Positions 26,767-34,915 of a stretch of DNA of 36,679 bases are shown here, piece after piece. Each line of letters starts with the position of its first letter. Positions within the stretch are counted from its first letter, which is position 1. The stretch is from Pseudomonadota bacterium (GTDB taxonomy: Bacteria > Pseudomonadota > Gammaproteobacteria > JAKAQQ01), in contig JAJZYM010000007.1 of assembly GCA_021798115.1 (NCBI GenBank), positions 49,134 through 85,812 on the forward strand. Direction: 5' to 3'. The notes below the pieces were generated by a model. That model worked only from the letters and a program-made list of their open reading frames with translations. It made no database searches and was not told the origin of the DNA. The translations under genes and the position numbers were made by a program.

Positions 26767-28677
26767 GTGAGCACGAGCTACCGCGCCCGCGACATCGAGG
26801 TTCTTGAGGGTCTCGATCCCGTCCGCCGGCGGCCGGGCATGTACACCGACACCTCGAGCCCCGAGCATCTCGCCTGGGAGGTCATCGACAACAGCGTCGA
26901 CGAAGCTCTGGCAGGCCACGCGCGGCGCATCGAGGTTCGCCTGCACGCCGACGGGTCGCTCTCCGTCCGCGACGACGGGCGGGGCATGCCCGTCGACCTT
27001 CATCCCACGCTCGGACGCCCAGGGGTCGAGGTCATCCTGACCACCCTGCACGCCGGGAGCAAGTTCTCCGAGCGTGTCTACCGCTACGCGGGCGGTCTCC
27101 ACGGGGTGGGGGTCTCGGTCGTCAACGCCCTCAGCCGTCGCCTCGAAGTGAGCGTCTGGCGCGACGGGGCCGAGTACCGCATGGCCTTCGCACAGGGTGA
27201 AGTGGCCGAGAACCTCACCCGCAGCGCCGCCGCGCGTGGGGCGGGGACGGGGACCCTCGTCCGTTTCTGGCCCGAACCCCGCTATTTTGCGAGCTCCACG
27301 TTCTCTTACGATCGGCTCGCGCGTCTCCTCCGGGCAAAAGCCGTTCTCCTCCCCGGACTCGAAGTCGCCATCGTGGCGGAGGATCCGCCCCGGAGCGACC
27401 GCTGGCGCTACGAGGACGGCCTGGGGCCGTATCTCGCAGAGACGCTCGGGGACGCGCTTTCCCGTCCGACCCCTCCCCTGATCCTTTCCGTTCCGGGCGA
27501 GAAGATGGGCCTCGAGTGCGCGCTGGCCTGGGTCGACCCCGAGAGCGCGGAGGCGCCGCGCCCGACCGAAAGCTACGTGAACCTCGTGCCCACGCCGCTT
27601 GGCGGGACGCACGTGGCGGGTCTGCGGTCCGGAGCGGCCGAGGCGGTGCGCGAGTTTTGCGAGGTGCGCGGTCTTGTCCCGCGCGGGCTCAAACTGACGA
27701 TCGAGGACGTCGTGGGGAGTCTCGCCTACGTCCTTTCGCTCCGTCTGCGCGAGGCGGAGTTCGCCGGGCAGACGAAGGAACGGCTCACCGCCCGCGACGC
27801 CCAGGGGGCGACGGCGGGGGCGATCAAGGATGCGCTCTCGCTGTGGCTCCACCGCCATCCCCAGATCGGTGAGGAGATCGTCGCCGGTCTCGTGCGTCTC
27901 GCGCAGGCTCGCCAGCAGGCCGCGGCCGTGGTCGAGCGCAAGAAATTCAGCGCCGCCCTGGCGCTGCCCGGGAAGCTGGCCGACTGCACGAGCCGCGACC
28001 TCGAATCGAGCGAACTCTTCCTCGTCGAGGGCGATTCGGCCGGCGGCTCGGCCCGCCAAGCCCGCGACCGGGCGACCCAGGCCGTCCTTGCGCTGCGCGG
28101 CAAGATTCTCAACACCTGGGAAAGCCGCAGCGAGGAGATCCTCTCCTCGAACGAAGTGCGCGATATCGCCCGTGCGCTCGGGGTGGCCCCCGGACAAGCG
28201 GACACTGCGGGTCTTCGTTACGGCAAGGTCTGTATCCTTGCGGACGCCGACTCCGACGGGGCGCACATCGCCACCCTTCTTCTGGCCCTCTTCCTTCGCC
28301 ATTTCCGGAGCCTCGTCCGCGAGGGTCGCGTCCATGTCGCCCAGCCTCCGCTCTACCGCATCGATCTCGGCGAGACGGTGGCCTACGCCCGCGACGACGC
28401 CGAGCGCGATCGGATCCTGGAGACTCTGGCGGGCGAGGCGCCCGGGCGTCGGGCGACGATCACCCGCTTCAAAGGTCTCGGGGAGATGAATCCCGAGCAG
28501 CTCCGGCTCACGACGATGGATCCCGCGAGTCGGCGGCTCGTCCGCTTGGTCCTGGCCGATGTCGAAGCCGCGCGCTCGACGGAGGACCTGTTCCACATGA
28601 TGTTGAGCCGGCGACGGGCGGGGGACCGGAGACTCTGGCTCGAACGGCGCGGGGCCGAGGCTCGCTCCGAGGTTTGA
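26767..28677 (+). CDS. parE: DNA topoisomerase IV subunit B
   Basis: 636 residues from GTG 26767 (VSTSYRARDIEVLEGLDPVRRRPGMYT). The frame is open back to 26689, but that part overlaps the DUF3501 gene. GHKL ATPase marks are EVIDNSVDEALAG, DDGRGMPVD, and YRYAGGLHGVGVSVVNALS. The transducer follows, then the TOPRIM domain with LVEGDSAGGSARQ and ILADADSDGAHI. The C-terminal PLYRI...ITRFKGLGEMNPEQL is complete. Length and the lack of the gyrase-specific insert make this ParE and not GyrB. With ParC (outside the window) it separates linked daughter chromosomes. A ParE-type toxin is encoded elsewhere in the window, but the names are coincidental. Confidence 0.95.
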   Translation: MSTSYRARDIEVLEGLDPVRRRPGMYTDTSSPEHLAWEVIDNSVDEALAGHARRIEVRLHADGSLSVRDDGRGMPVDLHPTLGRPGVEVILTTLHAGSKFSERVYRYAGGLHGVGVSVVNALSRRLEVSVWRDGAEYRMAFAQGEVAENLTRSAAARGAGTGTLVRFWPEPRYFASSTFSYDRLARLLRAKAVLLPGLEVAIVAEDPPRSDRWRYEDGLGPYLAETLGDALSRPTPPLILSVPGEKMGLECALAWVDPESAEAPRPTESYVNLVPTPLGGTHVAGLRSGAAEAVREFCEVRGLVPRGLKLTIEDVVGSLAYVLSLRLREAEFAGQTKERLTARDAQGATAGAIKDALSLWLHRHPQIGEEIVAGLVRLAQARQQAAAVVERKKFSAALALPGKLADCTSRDLESSELFLVEGDSAGGSARQARDRATQAVLALRGKILNTWESRSEEILSSNEVRDIARALGVAPGQADTAGLRYGKVCILADADSDGAHIATLLLALFLRHFRSLVREGRVHVAQPPLYRIDLGETVAYARDDAERDRILETLAGEAPGRRATITRFKGLGEMNPEQLRLTTMDPASRRLVRLVLADVEAARSTEDLFHMMLSRRRAGDRRLWLERRGAEARSEV

Positions 28678-28819
28678 CCTCGCGCGAACGCCGGTGAGCG
28701 GTCGGAGCGCGTCCCTTGTCGAGGCCTTCGTGGAGAGGGACGGGGTCCGACGATCCCTGCAAGGACTCCAGTGGCGTGACGGCGTTCTCTGCGGATTGAC
28801 TCGCCCGACGAAATCCTAA

Positions 28820-29480
28820 GGAAGCTCTGATTTATTCGCCAATGTGTCGATCATTACGTCGTGACATCGAGTCACGACTCAATGATCTCTCTTGGCCCTT
28901 GACGCGGAGAGCCCCCATGAGCCAAGAGACCCTCGCCGACGAAGGTTTCGAGAAGTCCCGCAAACCCACCCGCCGCGAACAATTTCTCGACGTGATGGAC
29001 CGCCTCATTCCCTAGGCGGAGCTTGCGGCCGTCCTCGAGCCGTTTGACCCTCGGGGCGAGGGCCGCGGCCGTCCGCCGATCGGCGTCGAGCGCCTGCGAC
29101 GGATTCCCTTCTTGCCGCACGGGTTCAATCTCTCGGACCCGGCGGTGGAGGAAGCGCTCGACGATTCCCGGGTCCTGCGTCGGTTCGTCGGCATCGACCT
29201 CGGGCGGGAGCCCGTGCCGGACGAGACCACCATCGGCAAGTTCCGTCTTTTGCTGGAGCGCCAGCATCTGGGGGAGCGTCTCTTCGCCCTCATCGGGGAG
29301 CCCCTCCAGGAGACGGTCTCAAGGTCCACACCGAGACCATGGTGGATGCCACGATCACCAGTTTCCCGAGCTTGACCAAGAACCGGGAGAAGGCGCGTGA
29401 TCCCGAGATGCACCAGACCCGGAAGGGCAAGCAGTGGGATTTCGGCATGAAGGCCCACATCGGGGTCGATTTCGGCTCGC
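28820..29480 (+). mobile_element. Decayed IS5-family insertion sequence
   Basis: The left end resembles an IS5-type terminal repeat (GGAAGCTCTGATTTATTC at 28820-28837), about 80 bases before the transposase start. The transposase is interrupted and its 3' third and the right terminal repeat are missing. The copy lies after parE and immediately upstream of the TIGR04255 cassette, so it probably marks an insertion boundary. Confidence 0.75.
28917..29480 (+). pseudogene. IS5-family transposase, interrupted and truncated
   Basis: From ATG 28917 the product reads MSQETLADEGFEKSRKPTRR and continues to FLDVMDRLIP, where TAG (29013-29015) replaces a codon that is usually Trp. It then runs on through [41 protein letters not shown] and [11 protein letters not shown]. 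One missing base near 29311 shifts the frame to [40 protein letters not shown] and [10 protein letters not shown], after which similarity stops. The family pattern is very clear (IS5 group, DDE enzyme). With a stop, a frameshift and a lost C-terminus it is inactive. Confidence 0.88.
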
Positions 29481-29512
29481 TTGGCGTCTTGACTTCATCG
29501 CACACCGAATCT

Positions 29513-29601
29513 TAGGCTTTCAGCCTAGTGCCAAGCGTTGGCAAAAGTGGTAACAGGCAGATTGTCAACTATCGTGTAAACTAGACAACCAGAATGTCAA
29601 C
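29513..29601 (+). promoter_or_regulatory. Hairpins and repeats before the TIGR04255 cassette
   Basis: Two perfect small hairpins stand in tandem: TAGGCT-TTC-AGCCTA (29513-29527) and TGCCAA-GCG-TTGGCA (29529-29543). They are followed by TTGTC (29562-29566) and its inverted copy GACAA (29584-29588), with TGTCAAC present twice (29563-29569 and 29595-29601). This is the only regulatory-looking DNA before the cassette. The HTH protein of the cassette could bind it. I could not place a confident -35/-10 pair. Confidence 0.4.
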
Positions 29602-29617
29602 CGGTGAGGGAGTTTAC

Positions 29618-30418
29618 GTGAGCGAGAGGATGTCGAACGCACCCGTCTACTACGCTCTTGCCCAGGCGAGCTTCAATCCCATCGCAGCAATGTCGAAGTA
29701 TGTCGATCAGATCCAGGACAGCCTCAGGTTGAAGGGTTACCCGTTGTTTGAGGCGAGGCTGGTTCCACAGCTTACGCCTCCCTCTCCCGATCAAGCGCCC
29801 CAGGCCGTCCTCCAGGTGACGCCGGTGCCCGTCTGGTTCATCACACGCAGCGATCGTACGTCCGGATTTGTCTTGACGCCCGGGGGCATCATCTATCACA
29901 CGACCCACTACGAAACGCACAACGAGTTCATCCGAGAGTTGCTAGAGGGGTTGATGACCGTGCACGAGGCGGTGACCCTCGATCACGTCAGCCGGTTGGG
30001 TCTTCGTTATCTCGATGCCGTGCTGCCCCGTGCGGGTGAGAGTGTCGAAGCGTATCTCGCCCCGGGCGTGCACGGAATTGAGTTTCGTGCCATAGAGCGC
30101 TACAGCCTGACGGAATCCGTCTTTGAGACCAGCCCGGGCCCGCTGGTCACCACCGGGACTCTTGTAGCTCGGGTGGTCCGGACGACAGGACCTCTCGGAT
30201 TCCCTCCGGATCTGCAACTCAACGAGCTCGTGATGAATCCGAAATTCGACACAACAGATTCCCGCGTCCACGCGGTCATCGACACGGATCATTTCGTCCA
30301 AGGTCGTATGCCCGTCGACGCGGAGGGGCTCCGTGAGGAATGGCTCTCGCTGCATGCCGCTGTCAAATCCGTTTTCGAAGCGATGACCACGACTCACGCG
30401 CGAGAGGCGTGGGCGTGA
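29618..30418 (+). CDS. TIGR04255-family protein, first gene of an uncharacterised three-gene cassette
   Basis: 266 residues from GTG 29618, chosen because GAGGGAG stands 6 bases upstream; an ATG at 29594 is in frame. The sequence fits the sporadically distributed TIGR04255 family: SNAPVYYALAQASFNPI near the start, SGFVLTPGGIIYHTTHYET, then SRLGLRYLDAVLPRAGESVEAYL and TTGPLGFPPDLQ, ending AVIDTDHFVQGRMPVD. No catalytic motif, signal peptide or membrane helix is seen. The family's function is unknown. The HTH gene starts 22 bases after the stop with a strong ribosome site, so the genes are probably one operon. Confidence 0.8.
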   Translation: MSERMSNAPVYYALAQASFNPIAAMSKYVDQIQDSLRLKGYPLFEARLVPQLTPPSPDQAPQAVLQVTPVPVWFITRSDRTSGFVLTPGGIIYHTTHYETHNEFIRELLEGLMTVHEAVTLDHVSRLGLRYLDAVLPRAGESVEAYLAPGVHGIEFRAIERYSLTESVFETSPGPLVTTGTLVARVVRTTGPLGFPPDLQLNELVMNPKFDTTDSRVHAVIDTDHFVQGRMPVDAEGLREEWLSLHAAVKSVFEAMTTTHAREAWA

Positions 30419-30440
30419 TCTGGGCAAGAGGAGCGCGACC

Positions 30441-31118
30441 ATGAACATTGTCCTCTCTACACCGCCATCGACATCGTATGTCCCACGCACGGAGGATGGG
30501 TCCGGCATCGCTTTGGCGCGGGCCGAGCGGACCCTCGTGACTTTTGGTACCGGCAGTGTTTACGGGATCTCCCGGACCACACACTGGAAACACGGGCCGT
30601 CGTGGTACGAATTGTTGAAGTACCGGCTCCCCTGTTTCACCCTCTTTCCCCTTGACGACATGACGGCGGTCGACAGGATTCACGAGCCACGTCCGGATTT
30701 GCGATCGGCGTCCGAACATCTCGAGAACATCCGTCGGGTCTTCAAGCCGGCCGTCGCGGATCTGGCAGTCGCGTTCGGCGTTTCCCGGCAGGCGGTCTAC
30801 AAGTGGATCGACGACGGTGTGACACCCGAACCCGCGAACTTCAAGCGAATCGTCGAGCTCAGCCATGCGGCCGACGCTTTCCGAGACGCTGGAATCACGA
30901 GGGCGTCCAATCTTCTGAAGATGAAAGCGTTTCAGGGGCGGTCGTTGTTGGACCTCCTCGCGGACGGGCGGCTTCAGTCTACGCATGTTCAAGCACTGAT
31001 CACCGAAGCCCGGGCGATGGACGCCGCCTACGATCGATCCGGCCTGGCGAAGTCGAGAGCGAAACCCTCGGACGATTGGCGGACGGAGCTGTCCATTCCC
31101 GGCGTGCCGGGGGAATAG
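30441..31118 (+). CDS. Helix-turn-helix protein of the TIGR04255 cassette
   Basis: 225 residues, ATG at 30441 with GAGGAG 8 bases upstream. The N-terminal 90 residues match nothing I know. Residues about 100-135 form a helix-turn-helix (PAVADLAVAFGVSRQAVYKW), followed by a helical region with LLKMKAFQGRSLLDLLADG. The HTH resembles those of Cro/XRE-like regulators, with the phrase SRQAVYKW as recognition helix. It probably represses the cassette or acts as an antitoxin-like partner; this is inferred from the place between two unknown proteins. It ends 15 bases before the next gene. Confidence 0.7.
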   Translation: MNIVLSTPPSTSYVPRTEDGSGIALARAERTLVTFGTGSVYGISRTTHWKHGPSWYELLKYRLPCFTLFPLDDMTAVDRIHEPRPDLRSASEHLENIRRVFKPAVADLAVAFGVSRQAVYKWIDDGVTPEPANFKRIVELSHAADAFRDAGITRASNLLKMKAFQGRSLLDLLADGRLQSTHVQALITEARAMDAAYDRSGLAKSRAKPSDDWRTELSIPGVPGE

Positions 31119-31133
31119 GTTGGGGCGTGACGA

Positions 31134-31976
31134 ATGTCGGCGCGCGATACGGAGTGGCGGCAGGGCGATCTCCTGACACGCGAATCCGCGGCGGTCCTGG
31201 ACCTGGCTCCCGCCGCCGAGACCGCGCGCCGCGTCGTCGTCGTGACACACGACTGCGACCTGATGCACCCAGACGAGCCCCTCGTCGAGGTCATCGTCGC
31301 CGACGAGGCCGAGAAGCTCGATTCGAGGTTCACCTACGCCAAAAATCCACGACGGCTCCACCTCGTCTACGACGACCCCGCCCCTGCCTCCTTGATTCTC
31401 GAGCTCCGGCAGGTCGATCGTCGTGGCATCGCAAAGCGAGATTTCGTCGAGCACGCGGTCAAAGATCGCCGTCTCGTTCTCTTGATGAATGCCAAGCGTG
31501 TTCTCAAACAGTGGCTCGCCGCACGGTATGGCCGACCGGCCTTTCCCACCGAGTTTGATGCGCGGCTGGGTGGGCGGTTCAAACAAAAAATTGAAGACAT
31601 TCTGAGCCGCGATGCCGAACACGTGCTCGCCGTGTTCTTCGATCTGGGCGAGCACAGACACCTCGAATTGCCCCCTGATGAGCTGTACACACTGTCGGTG
31701 ACCGTTGTCTACGACACCCAGGAAGGTGTTCAAAACTCTCTTGACGCCAGAAGAAAGGCGGTCGAACATGTGGCCGAGCAGCTGCGTGATCTGTTCGAAA
31801 CCACCTATGAAAGGCGCGGAACGGCCTCGTCAATCGCGCTCGAGAACTGCGAGGCCGTGGCGGATAGGGAACTCTCGCTCGCCGATCTCCGCCGGCTGGA
31901 TCAGTGGCGCCTCGAGCATTTCAGCCACGGTGGTGAGCGTGGTGATTTTCTCCCCGTTGGTGAGATGCCGCCGTAG
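31134..31976 (+). CDS. Uncharacterised protein with THDCDL motif, third gene of the cassette
   Basis: 280 residues, ATG at 31134 with only a weak ribosome site, so translation may be coupled. The clearest feature is RRVVVVTHDCDLMHPDEPLVEVIVAD (T38, H39, D40, C41, D42), a beta strand ending in His-Asp-Cys-Asp that looks like a metal or active site. It is followed by KNPRRLHLVYDD and later LAARYGRPAFPTEFDARL, and it ends with LDQWRLEHFSHGGERGDFLPVGEMPP. I recall related proteins next to TIGR04255 genes in other bacteria, but no function. No membrane segment. It could be the effector of the module; a hydrolase or nuclease is possible but not shown. Confidence 0.65.
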   Translation: MSARDTEWRQGDLLTRESAAVLDLAPAAETARRVVVVTHDCDLMHPDEPLVEVIVADEAEKLDSRFTYAKNPRRLHLVYDDPAPASLILELRQVDRRGIAKRDFVEHAVKDRRLVLLMNAKRVLKQWLAARYGRPAFPTEFDARLGGRFKQKIEDILSRDAEHVLAVFFDLGEHRHLELPPDELYTLSVTVVYDTQEGVQNSLDARRKAVEHVAEQLRDLFETTYERRGTASSIALENCEAVADRELSLADLRRLDQWRLEHFSHGGERGDFLPVGEMPP

Positions 31977-32220
31977 TCACCGAACGTGTCACGAACGCGA
32001 CGTCCCGGGCGTCGACCGCGACGCTCGTGGATAGCTCGTAACGAGACGGGGGAACCTTACGCACGGGTGTCACGCGGCGGGTGCGCCCGGAGTGCTGTGG
32101 ATACGCCGCAAGAGTGTGCCCGGCACGTGGAGCCAAAGCCCCACAGCTCGCCACGAAAGTCTTGCGGCGCCACGACGCCCCCGGTGGGTGGGGACCCGAG
32201 CGTTTCCCCGCCCGGCACTC

Positions 32221-32799
32221 TCAGAGGATTCCGGGGATGAGCCGGTACCGCGTGCGTGTGCAGTATTCGGGATAGGCGGGGAGATGCCGCAAGATCGATT
32301 CCTCTCGGCGGATGCGCGTCAGAAACATGACCATCATGCCCAGTCCCAAAAGAACGATGACGGCTGTTTCGCCGGACAATACGCCGAGACCGACGAGCAC
32401 GACGAGACCGCCCGTATAGGACGGGTGGCGGACGTAGCGATAAGGTCCCCTGGTCACGACGGATTGGTCTTTCTCGACCCGTAGCAGGAAGGAAAAGGCC
32501 CGTTTGAGCGTGGCCATGGCGTAGAGACGGAGAGCGTAGCCGGCGGCGATCAGGCCGATTCCTACGGCCGGCCACCCTGCTGTCGGGCGGGAAAGAGTCG
32601 GCAGATGAACGACTTTCGTGAGCCGGTTGCCGACCATGAAAGAGGCAAGAATGACCACGCCGACGAGCCCAAAAAAGTACCGGTCGAAGAAGGCGCGACT
32701 GTGGGGCAGGGAAGGATCGAAACCGCGGAAACGCCGAGCGAGGTAGCTTTCCGTGATGAGGACGCCGAGACTCGCGGCGGGCAACAAGAAAGAGGTCAT
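32221..32799 (-). CDS. Membrane methyltransferase, isoprenylcysteine carboxyl methyltransferase (ICMT)-like
   Basis: 192 residues, ATG at 32799. It has four to five membrane helices: about 2-18, 44-62, 77-96 and two near 130-160. The family signature is LKRAFSFLLRVEKDQSVVTRGPYRYVRHPSYTGGLVVLVGLGVLSG, with RGPYRYVRHPSYTG as the cofactor-binding centre. After the last helices comes RREESILRHLPAYPEYCTRTRYRLIP (the E...L...F/YP.Y...T...R.IP ending). Such bacterial enzymes methylate unknown lipophilic or thiol substrates in the inner membrane. It is transcribed away from rpsP and has no operon partner in view. Confidence 0.88.
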   Translation of the reverse strand: MTSFLLPAASLGVLITESYLARRFRGFDPSLPHSRAFFDRYFFGLVGVVILASFMVGNRLTKVVHLPTLSRPTAGWPAVGIGLIAAGYALRLYAMATLKRAFSFLLRVEKDQSVVTRGPYRYVRHPSYTGGLVVLVGLGVLSGETAVIVLLGLGMMVMFLTRIRREESILRHLPAYPEYCTRTRYRLIPGIL

Positions 32800-33063
32800 C
32801 TGCGCTTACCATCCCCGTCGTGAAGAACGCGCAGAATGTACCGCTCGTACACGACAAAATCACGAACGGGGTGGACGGGCTTCGTGTCATGATGTCACGG
32901 GTCGGGACCCGGAATCCTGGTGCCATTCGAGCGTGCGATCTCCCGTTTGGGAGGCGGATCCGTGGCTTCCGAGGAGGGGGACGGCGGGTTCCCACCCGAG
33001 CAGGCCGTTCTTGCCTTAAAATTGCCCTTTACGGTCCTGGAACCCCTGGAGTCACTCCGAGAC

Positions 33064-33336
33064 ATGGTCACCATCCGGCTTTCCCGTGGCGGCGCCTGCA
33101 AGCGCCCCTTCTACACGATCGTCGTCACCGACCGTCGAAGCCCCCGCGACGGGCGCATGCTCGAGCGGATCGGGTTCTTCAATCCCCTCGAGCCGGAGAC
33201 GGGCACGCGGCTCCGCGTCAATCTCGAGCGCTACGAATACTGGACCGCCCGGGGGGCGCACCCGTCCGAGCGGGTCGCCGCTCTCGTCGGGCGTTACCGG
33301 CGCAACCCTCCCGCGGCGGCCCCCGCCGCGGAGTGA
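33064..33336 (+). CDS. rpsP: 30S ribosomal protein S16
   Basis: 90 residues, ATG at 33064. It begins [41 protein letters not shown], the standard S16 start, and ends in a short Pro/Ala-rich tail. S16 binds 16S rRNA early in 30S assembly. The ribosome site is weak. TAAAAT at 33017-33022 could be the -10 of the operon promoter, but no good -35 is paired with it. The stop overlaps the GTG of rimM by four bases (GTGA). Confidence 0.96.
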   Translation: MVTIRLSRGGACKRPFYTIVVTDRRSPRDGRMLERIGFFNPLEPETGTRLRVNLERYEYWTARGAHPSERVAALVGRYRRNPPAAAPAAE

Positions 33337-33866
33337 GTCCCGTCGCGAGCGACGGACCTGGACGCCTCGTCCCCGCGGGGACGATCGGGTCTCCGCACGG
33401 GATCGAGGGGGCGCTCCGGCTCTGGTCCGAGACGTCGCCTCCGGAGGCCATCTTCGATTACGGTCCGTGGACGCTCGCGAAAGGTGAGCTTCGCCGCTCC
33501 GTTCGTGTCGTCGGCCACGGCCGCTCCGGCGGACGGCTCATCGTCCGCCTCGATCTCGCCGCGACCCCCGAGGAAGCCCGCCTCTGGACGGGGGCGACGG
33601 TGCTCGTTCCCCGCGCTTCCTTCCCGCCAGCTCCTCCCGGGCAATACTATTTCGTCGATCTCCTCGGTCTGGCGGTTTGCGACGAGGACGGTTGCCTGCG
33701 GGGCACGGTCGAGGAGGTGACGGAGGCTCCGGCGCAACCCCTCCTCAGGATCAGGGACGGGAATCGCCACCACCTCGTTCCCTTCGTTCGGGAGGCGATC
33801 GTCCTCGAGGTTGATCTCGCGGCGGGGATCGTGCGCGTCCGCCGCTCGGCTCTCGAGGCCTCGTGA
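33333..33866 (+). CDS. rimM: Ribosome maturation factor RimM
   Basis: 177 residues from GTG 33333, which overlaps the rpsP stop. The N-terminal RimM domain begins [23 protein letters not shown]. The C-terminal PRC-barrel part contains [26 protein letters not shown] and [24 protein letters not shown]. RimM binds S19 in the head of the 30S subunit and helps its maturation. Length and motifs are normal. The gene overlaps trmD at TGATG. Confidence 0.94.
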   Translation: MSPVASDGPGRLVPAGTIGSPHGIEGALRLWSETSPPEAIFDYGPWTLAKGELRRSVRVVGHGRSGGRLIVRLDLAATPEEARLWTGATVLVPRASFPPAPPGQYYFVDLLGLAVCDEDGCLRGTVEEVTEAPAQPLLRIRDGNRHHLVPFVREAIVLEVDLAAGIVRVRRSALEAS

Positions 33867-34564
33867 TGCGCCTTCACGTGCTCACCCTGAGCCCGGAGGC
33901 CTTTGCCTGGCTCGAAGACTACGGGGTGATCGGCCGTGCGCTCCGTTCCGGACGGATCACGCTTCGGACCTGGAATCCCCGCGACCATACCGACGACCCC
34001 CACCGGAGGGTCGACGACAAGCCCTACGGGGGCGGGGCGGGGATGGTGCTGCAAGCCGAGCCGCTGGCCCGGACGCTCGAGGCGGTGCGGGCCGAAGAGC
34101 CGGACCTCACGCGCGTCGTCTGTCTGAGCCCGCAGGGCAAGAGGTTCGTCCAGGCGGACGCGGAGCGGCTCGCGGGCTTGGGCTCATCGCTGGCTTTCGT
34201 CTGCGGCCGTTACGAGGGAATCGACGAGCGTTTCATCGAGACCTTTGCCGACGAGGAACTCTCGGTCGGGGATTTCGTCCTGAGCGGCGGGGAGACGGCG
34301 GCCCTTGTCGTCCTCGACGCCGTCGTGCGTCTTCTCCCGGGGGTGCTCGGCGATCCCGCCTCCCTTGCCGACGAGAGTTTTGGCCCGGGGGGAGGTCTCG
34401 CCGGTCCGGTCTACACCCGTCCCGAGGTCTGGCGCGGGCGGGCGGTTCCCGAGATTCTCCTCGGCGGGGATCACGCCGCGATCGAACGCTGGCGGAAAGA
34501 GCAGGGCCAGCGGCGCACGGCGTACCGCCGCTCTTCTTCGCCATCGGCGAACCCTCACCGGTGA
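33866..34564 (+). CDS. trmD: tRNA (guanine-N1)-methyltransferase TrmD, C-terminus replaced
   Basis: 232 residues from ATG 33866 (TGATG overlap with rimM; GTG 33863 is an alternative). TrmD makes m1G37 in tRNAs and prevents frameshifting. NPRDHTDDPHRRVDDKPYGGGAGMVL, VCGRYEGIDERFIETF, and the knot segment LSVGDFVLSGGETAALVVLDAVVRLLPGVLG are intact. The loop with the usual catalytic Asp (EDSF in many enzymes) reads ADESF here, and YTRPEVWRG follows. The native end stops at about RRTAYRR. The last 10 residues (SSSPSANPHR) are read from an antisense stretch of Tn3 resolvase DNA. About 10-25 native residues are therefore missing. The enzyme may still work, since the core is whole. Confidence 0.92.
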   Translation: MRLHVLTLSPEAFAWLEDYGVIGRALRSGRITLRTWNPRDHTDDPHRRVDDKPYGGGAGMVLQAEPLARTLEAVRAEEPDLTRVVCLSPQGKRFVQADAERLAGLGSSLAFVCGRYEGIDERFIETFADEELSVGDFVLSGGETAALVVLDAVVRLLPGVLGDPASLADESFGPGGGLAGPVYTRPEVWRGRAVPEILLGGDHAAIERWRKEQGQRRTAYRRSSSPSANPHR

Positions 34565-34844
34565 AGGTCAGACTCGTCGTTGACGAACTCGATGTGCACG
34601 CCGCGTTTGGTCAGCTTTTGTACAAGGCGGGCAAATCATCGAGGTTGCGCGCCCATCCGATCCATGCTGTGAACCACCACGGTGTCGCCTTCGCGCACGA
34701 AGGCCAGCAGCGTATCGAGTTCAGGCCGCTGGGTGTCTTTGTTCGACGCCTTGTCGGTGAATACCCCGCCGACTTCGACATGCTCCAGTTGCCGTTCCAG
34801 GTTCTGGCCGAAGCTGCTGACCCGGACATATCCGATGCGCTGAC
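34537..34844 (-). pseudogene. Tn3-family resolvase TnpR, decayed
   Basis: Read on the minus strand: QRIGYVRVSSFGQNLERQLE (catalytic Ser in VRVSS), then VFTDKASNKDTQRPELDTLL and AFVREGDTVVVHSMDR. After this the frame is broken: one extra base gives ARNLDD in the next frame, then one lost base gives KLTKRGVHIEFV. A further shift leads to SLTFTGEGSPMA, and homology stops at the trmD junction. The start codon is not evident (GQRIGY is preceded by a stop in frame). The C-terminal DNA-binding part is lost. Inactive. Confidence 0.82.
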
Positions 34845-34890
34845 CCTATTCTGAGGTTTCGATGTGCCCTGTCCTGACATCAGAATAGGG
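34844..34890. repeat. Perfect 11-base inverted repeat upstream of the resolvase relic
   Basis: CCCTATTCTGA (34844-34854) and TCAGAATAGGG (34880-34890) are perfect inverted copies around a 25-base loop. The position directly upstream of tnpR is where Tn3-family elements have their res site. It may also be a scar of a rearrangement, since one arm abuts the first resolvase codons. Confidence 0.6.
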
Positions 34891-34915
34891 CCTACTCTAA
34901 CCGGACGCCTTTCGG

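Noticed and set aside
26635-28596. 653-codon minus-strand frame opposite parE
   Set aside because: Shadow of parE, with no recognisable motif.
28678-28816. tRNA or attachment site between parE and the IS5 relic
   Set aside because: No T-loop or cloverleaf pattern and no direct repeat matching the other side of the accessory block.
32820-33866. 348-codon frame that includes rimM
   Set aside because: Only the part from GTG 33333 is RimM. The upstream part overlaps rpsP out of frame and has no family pattern.
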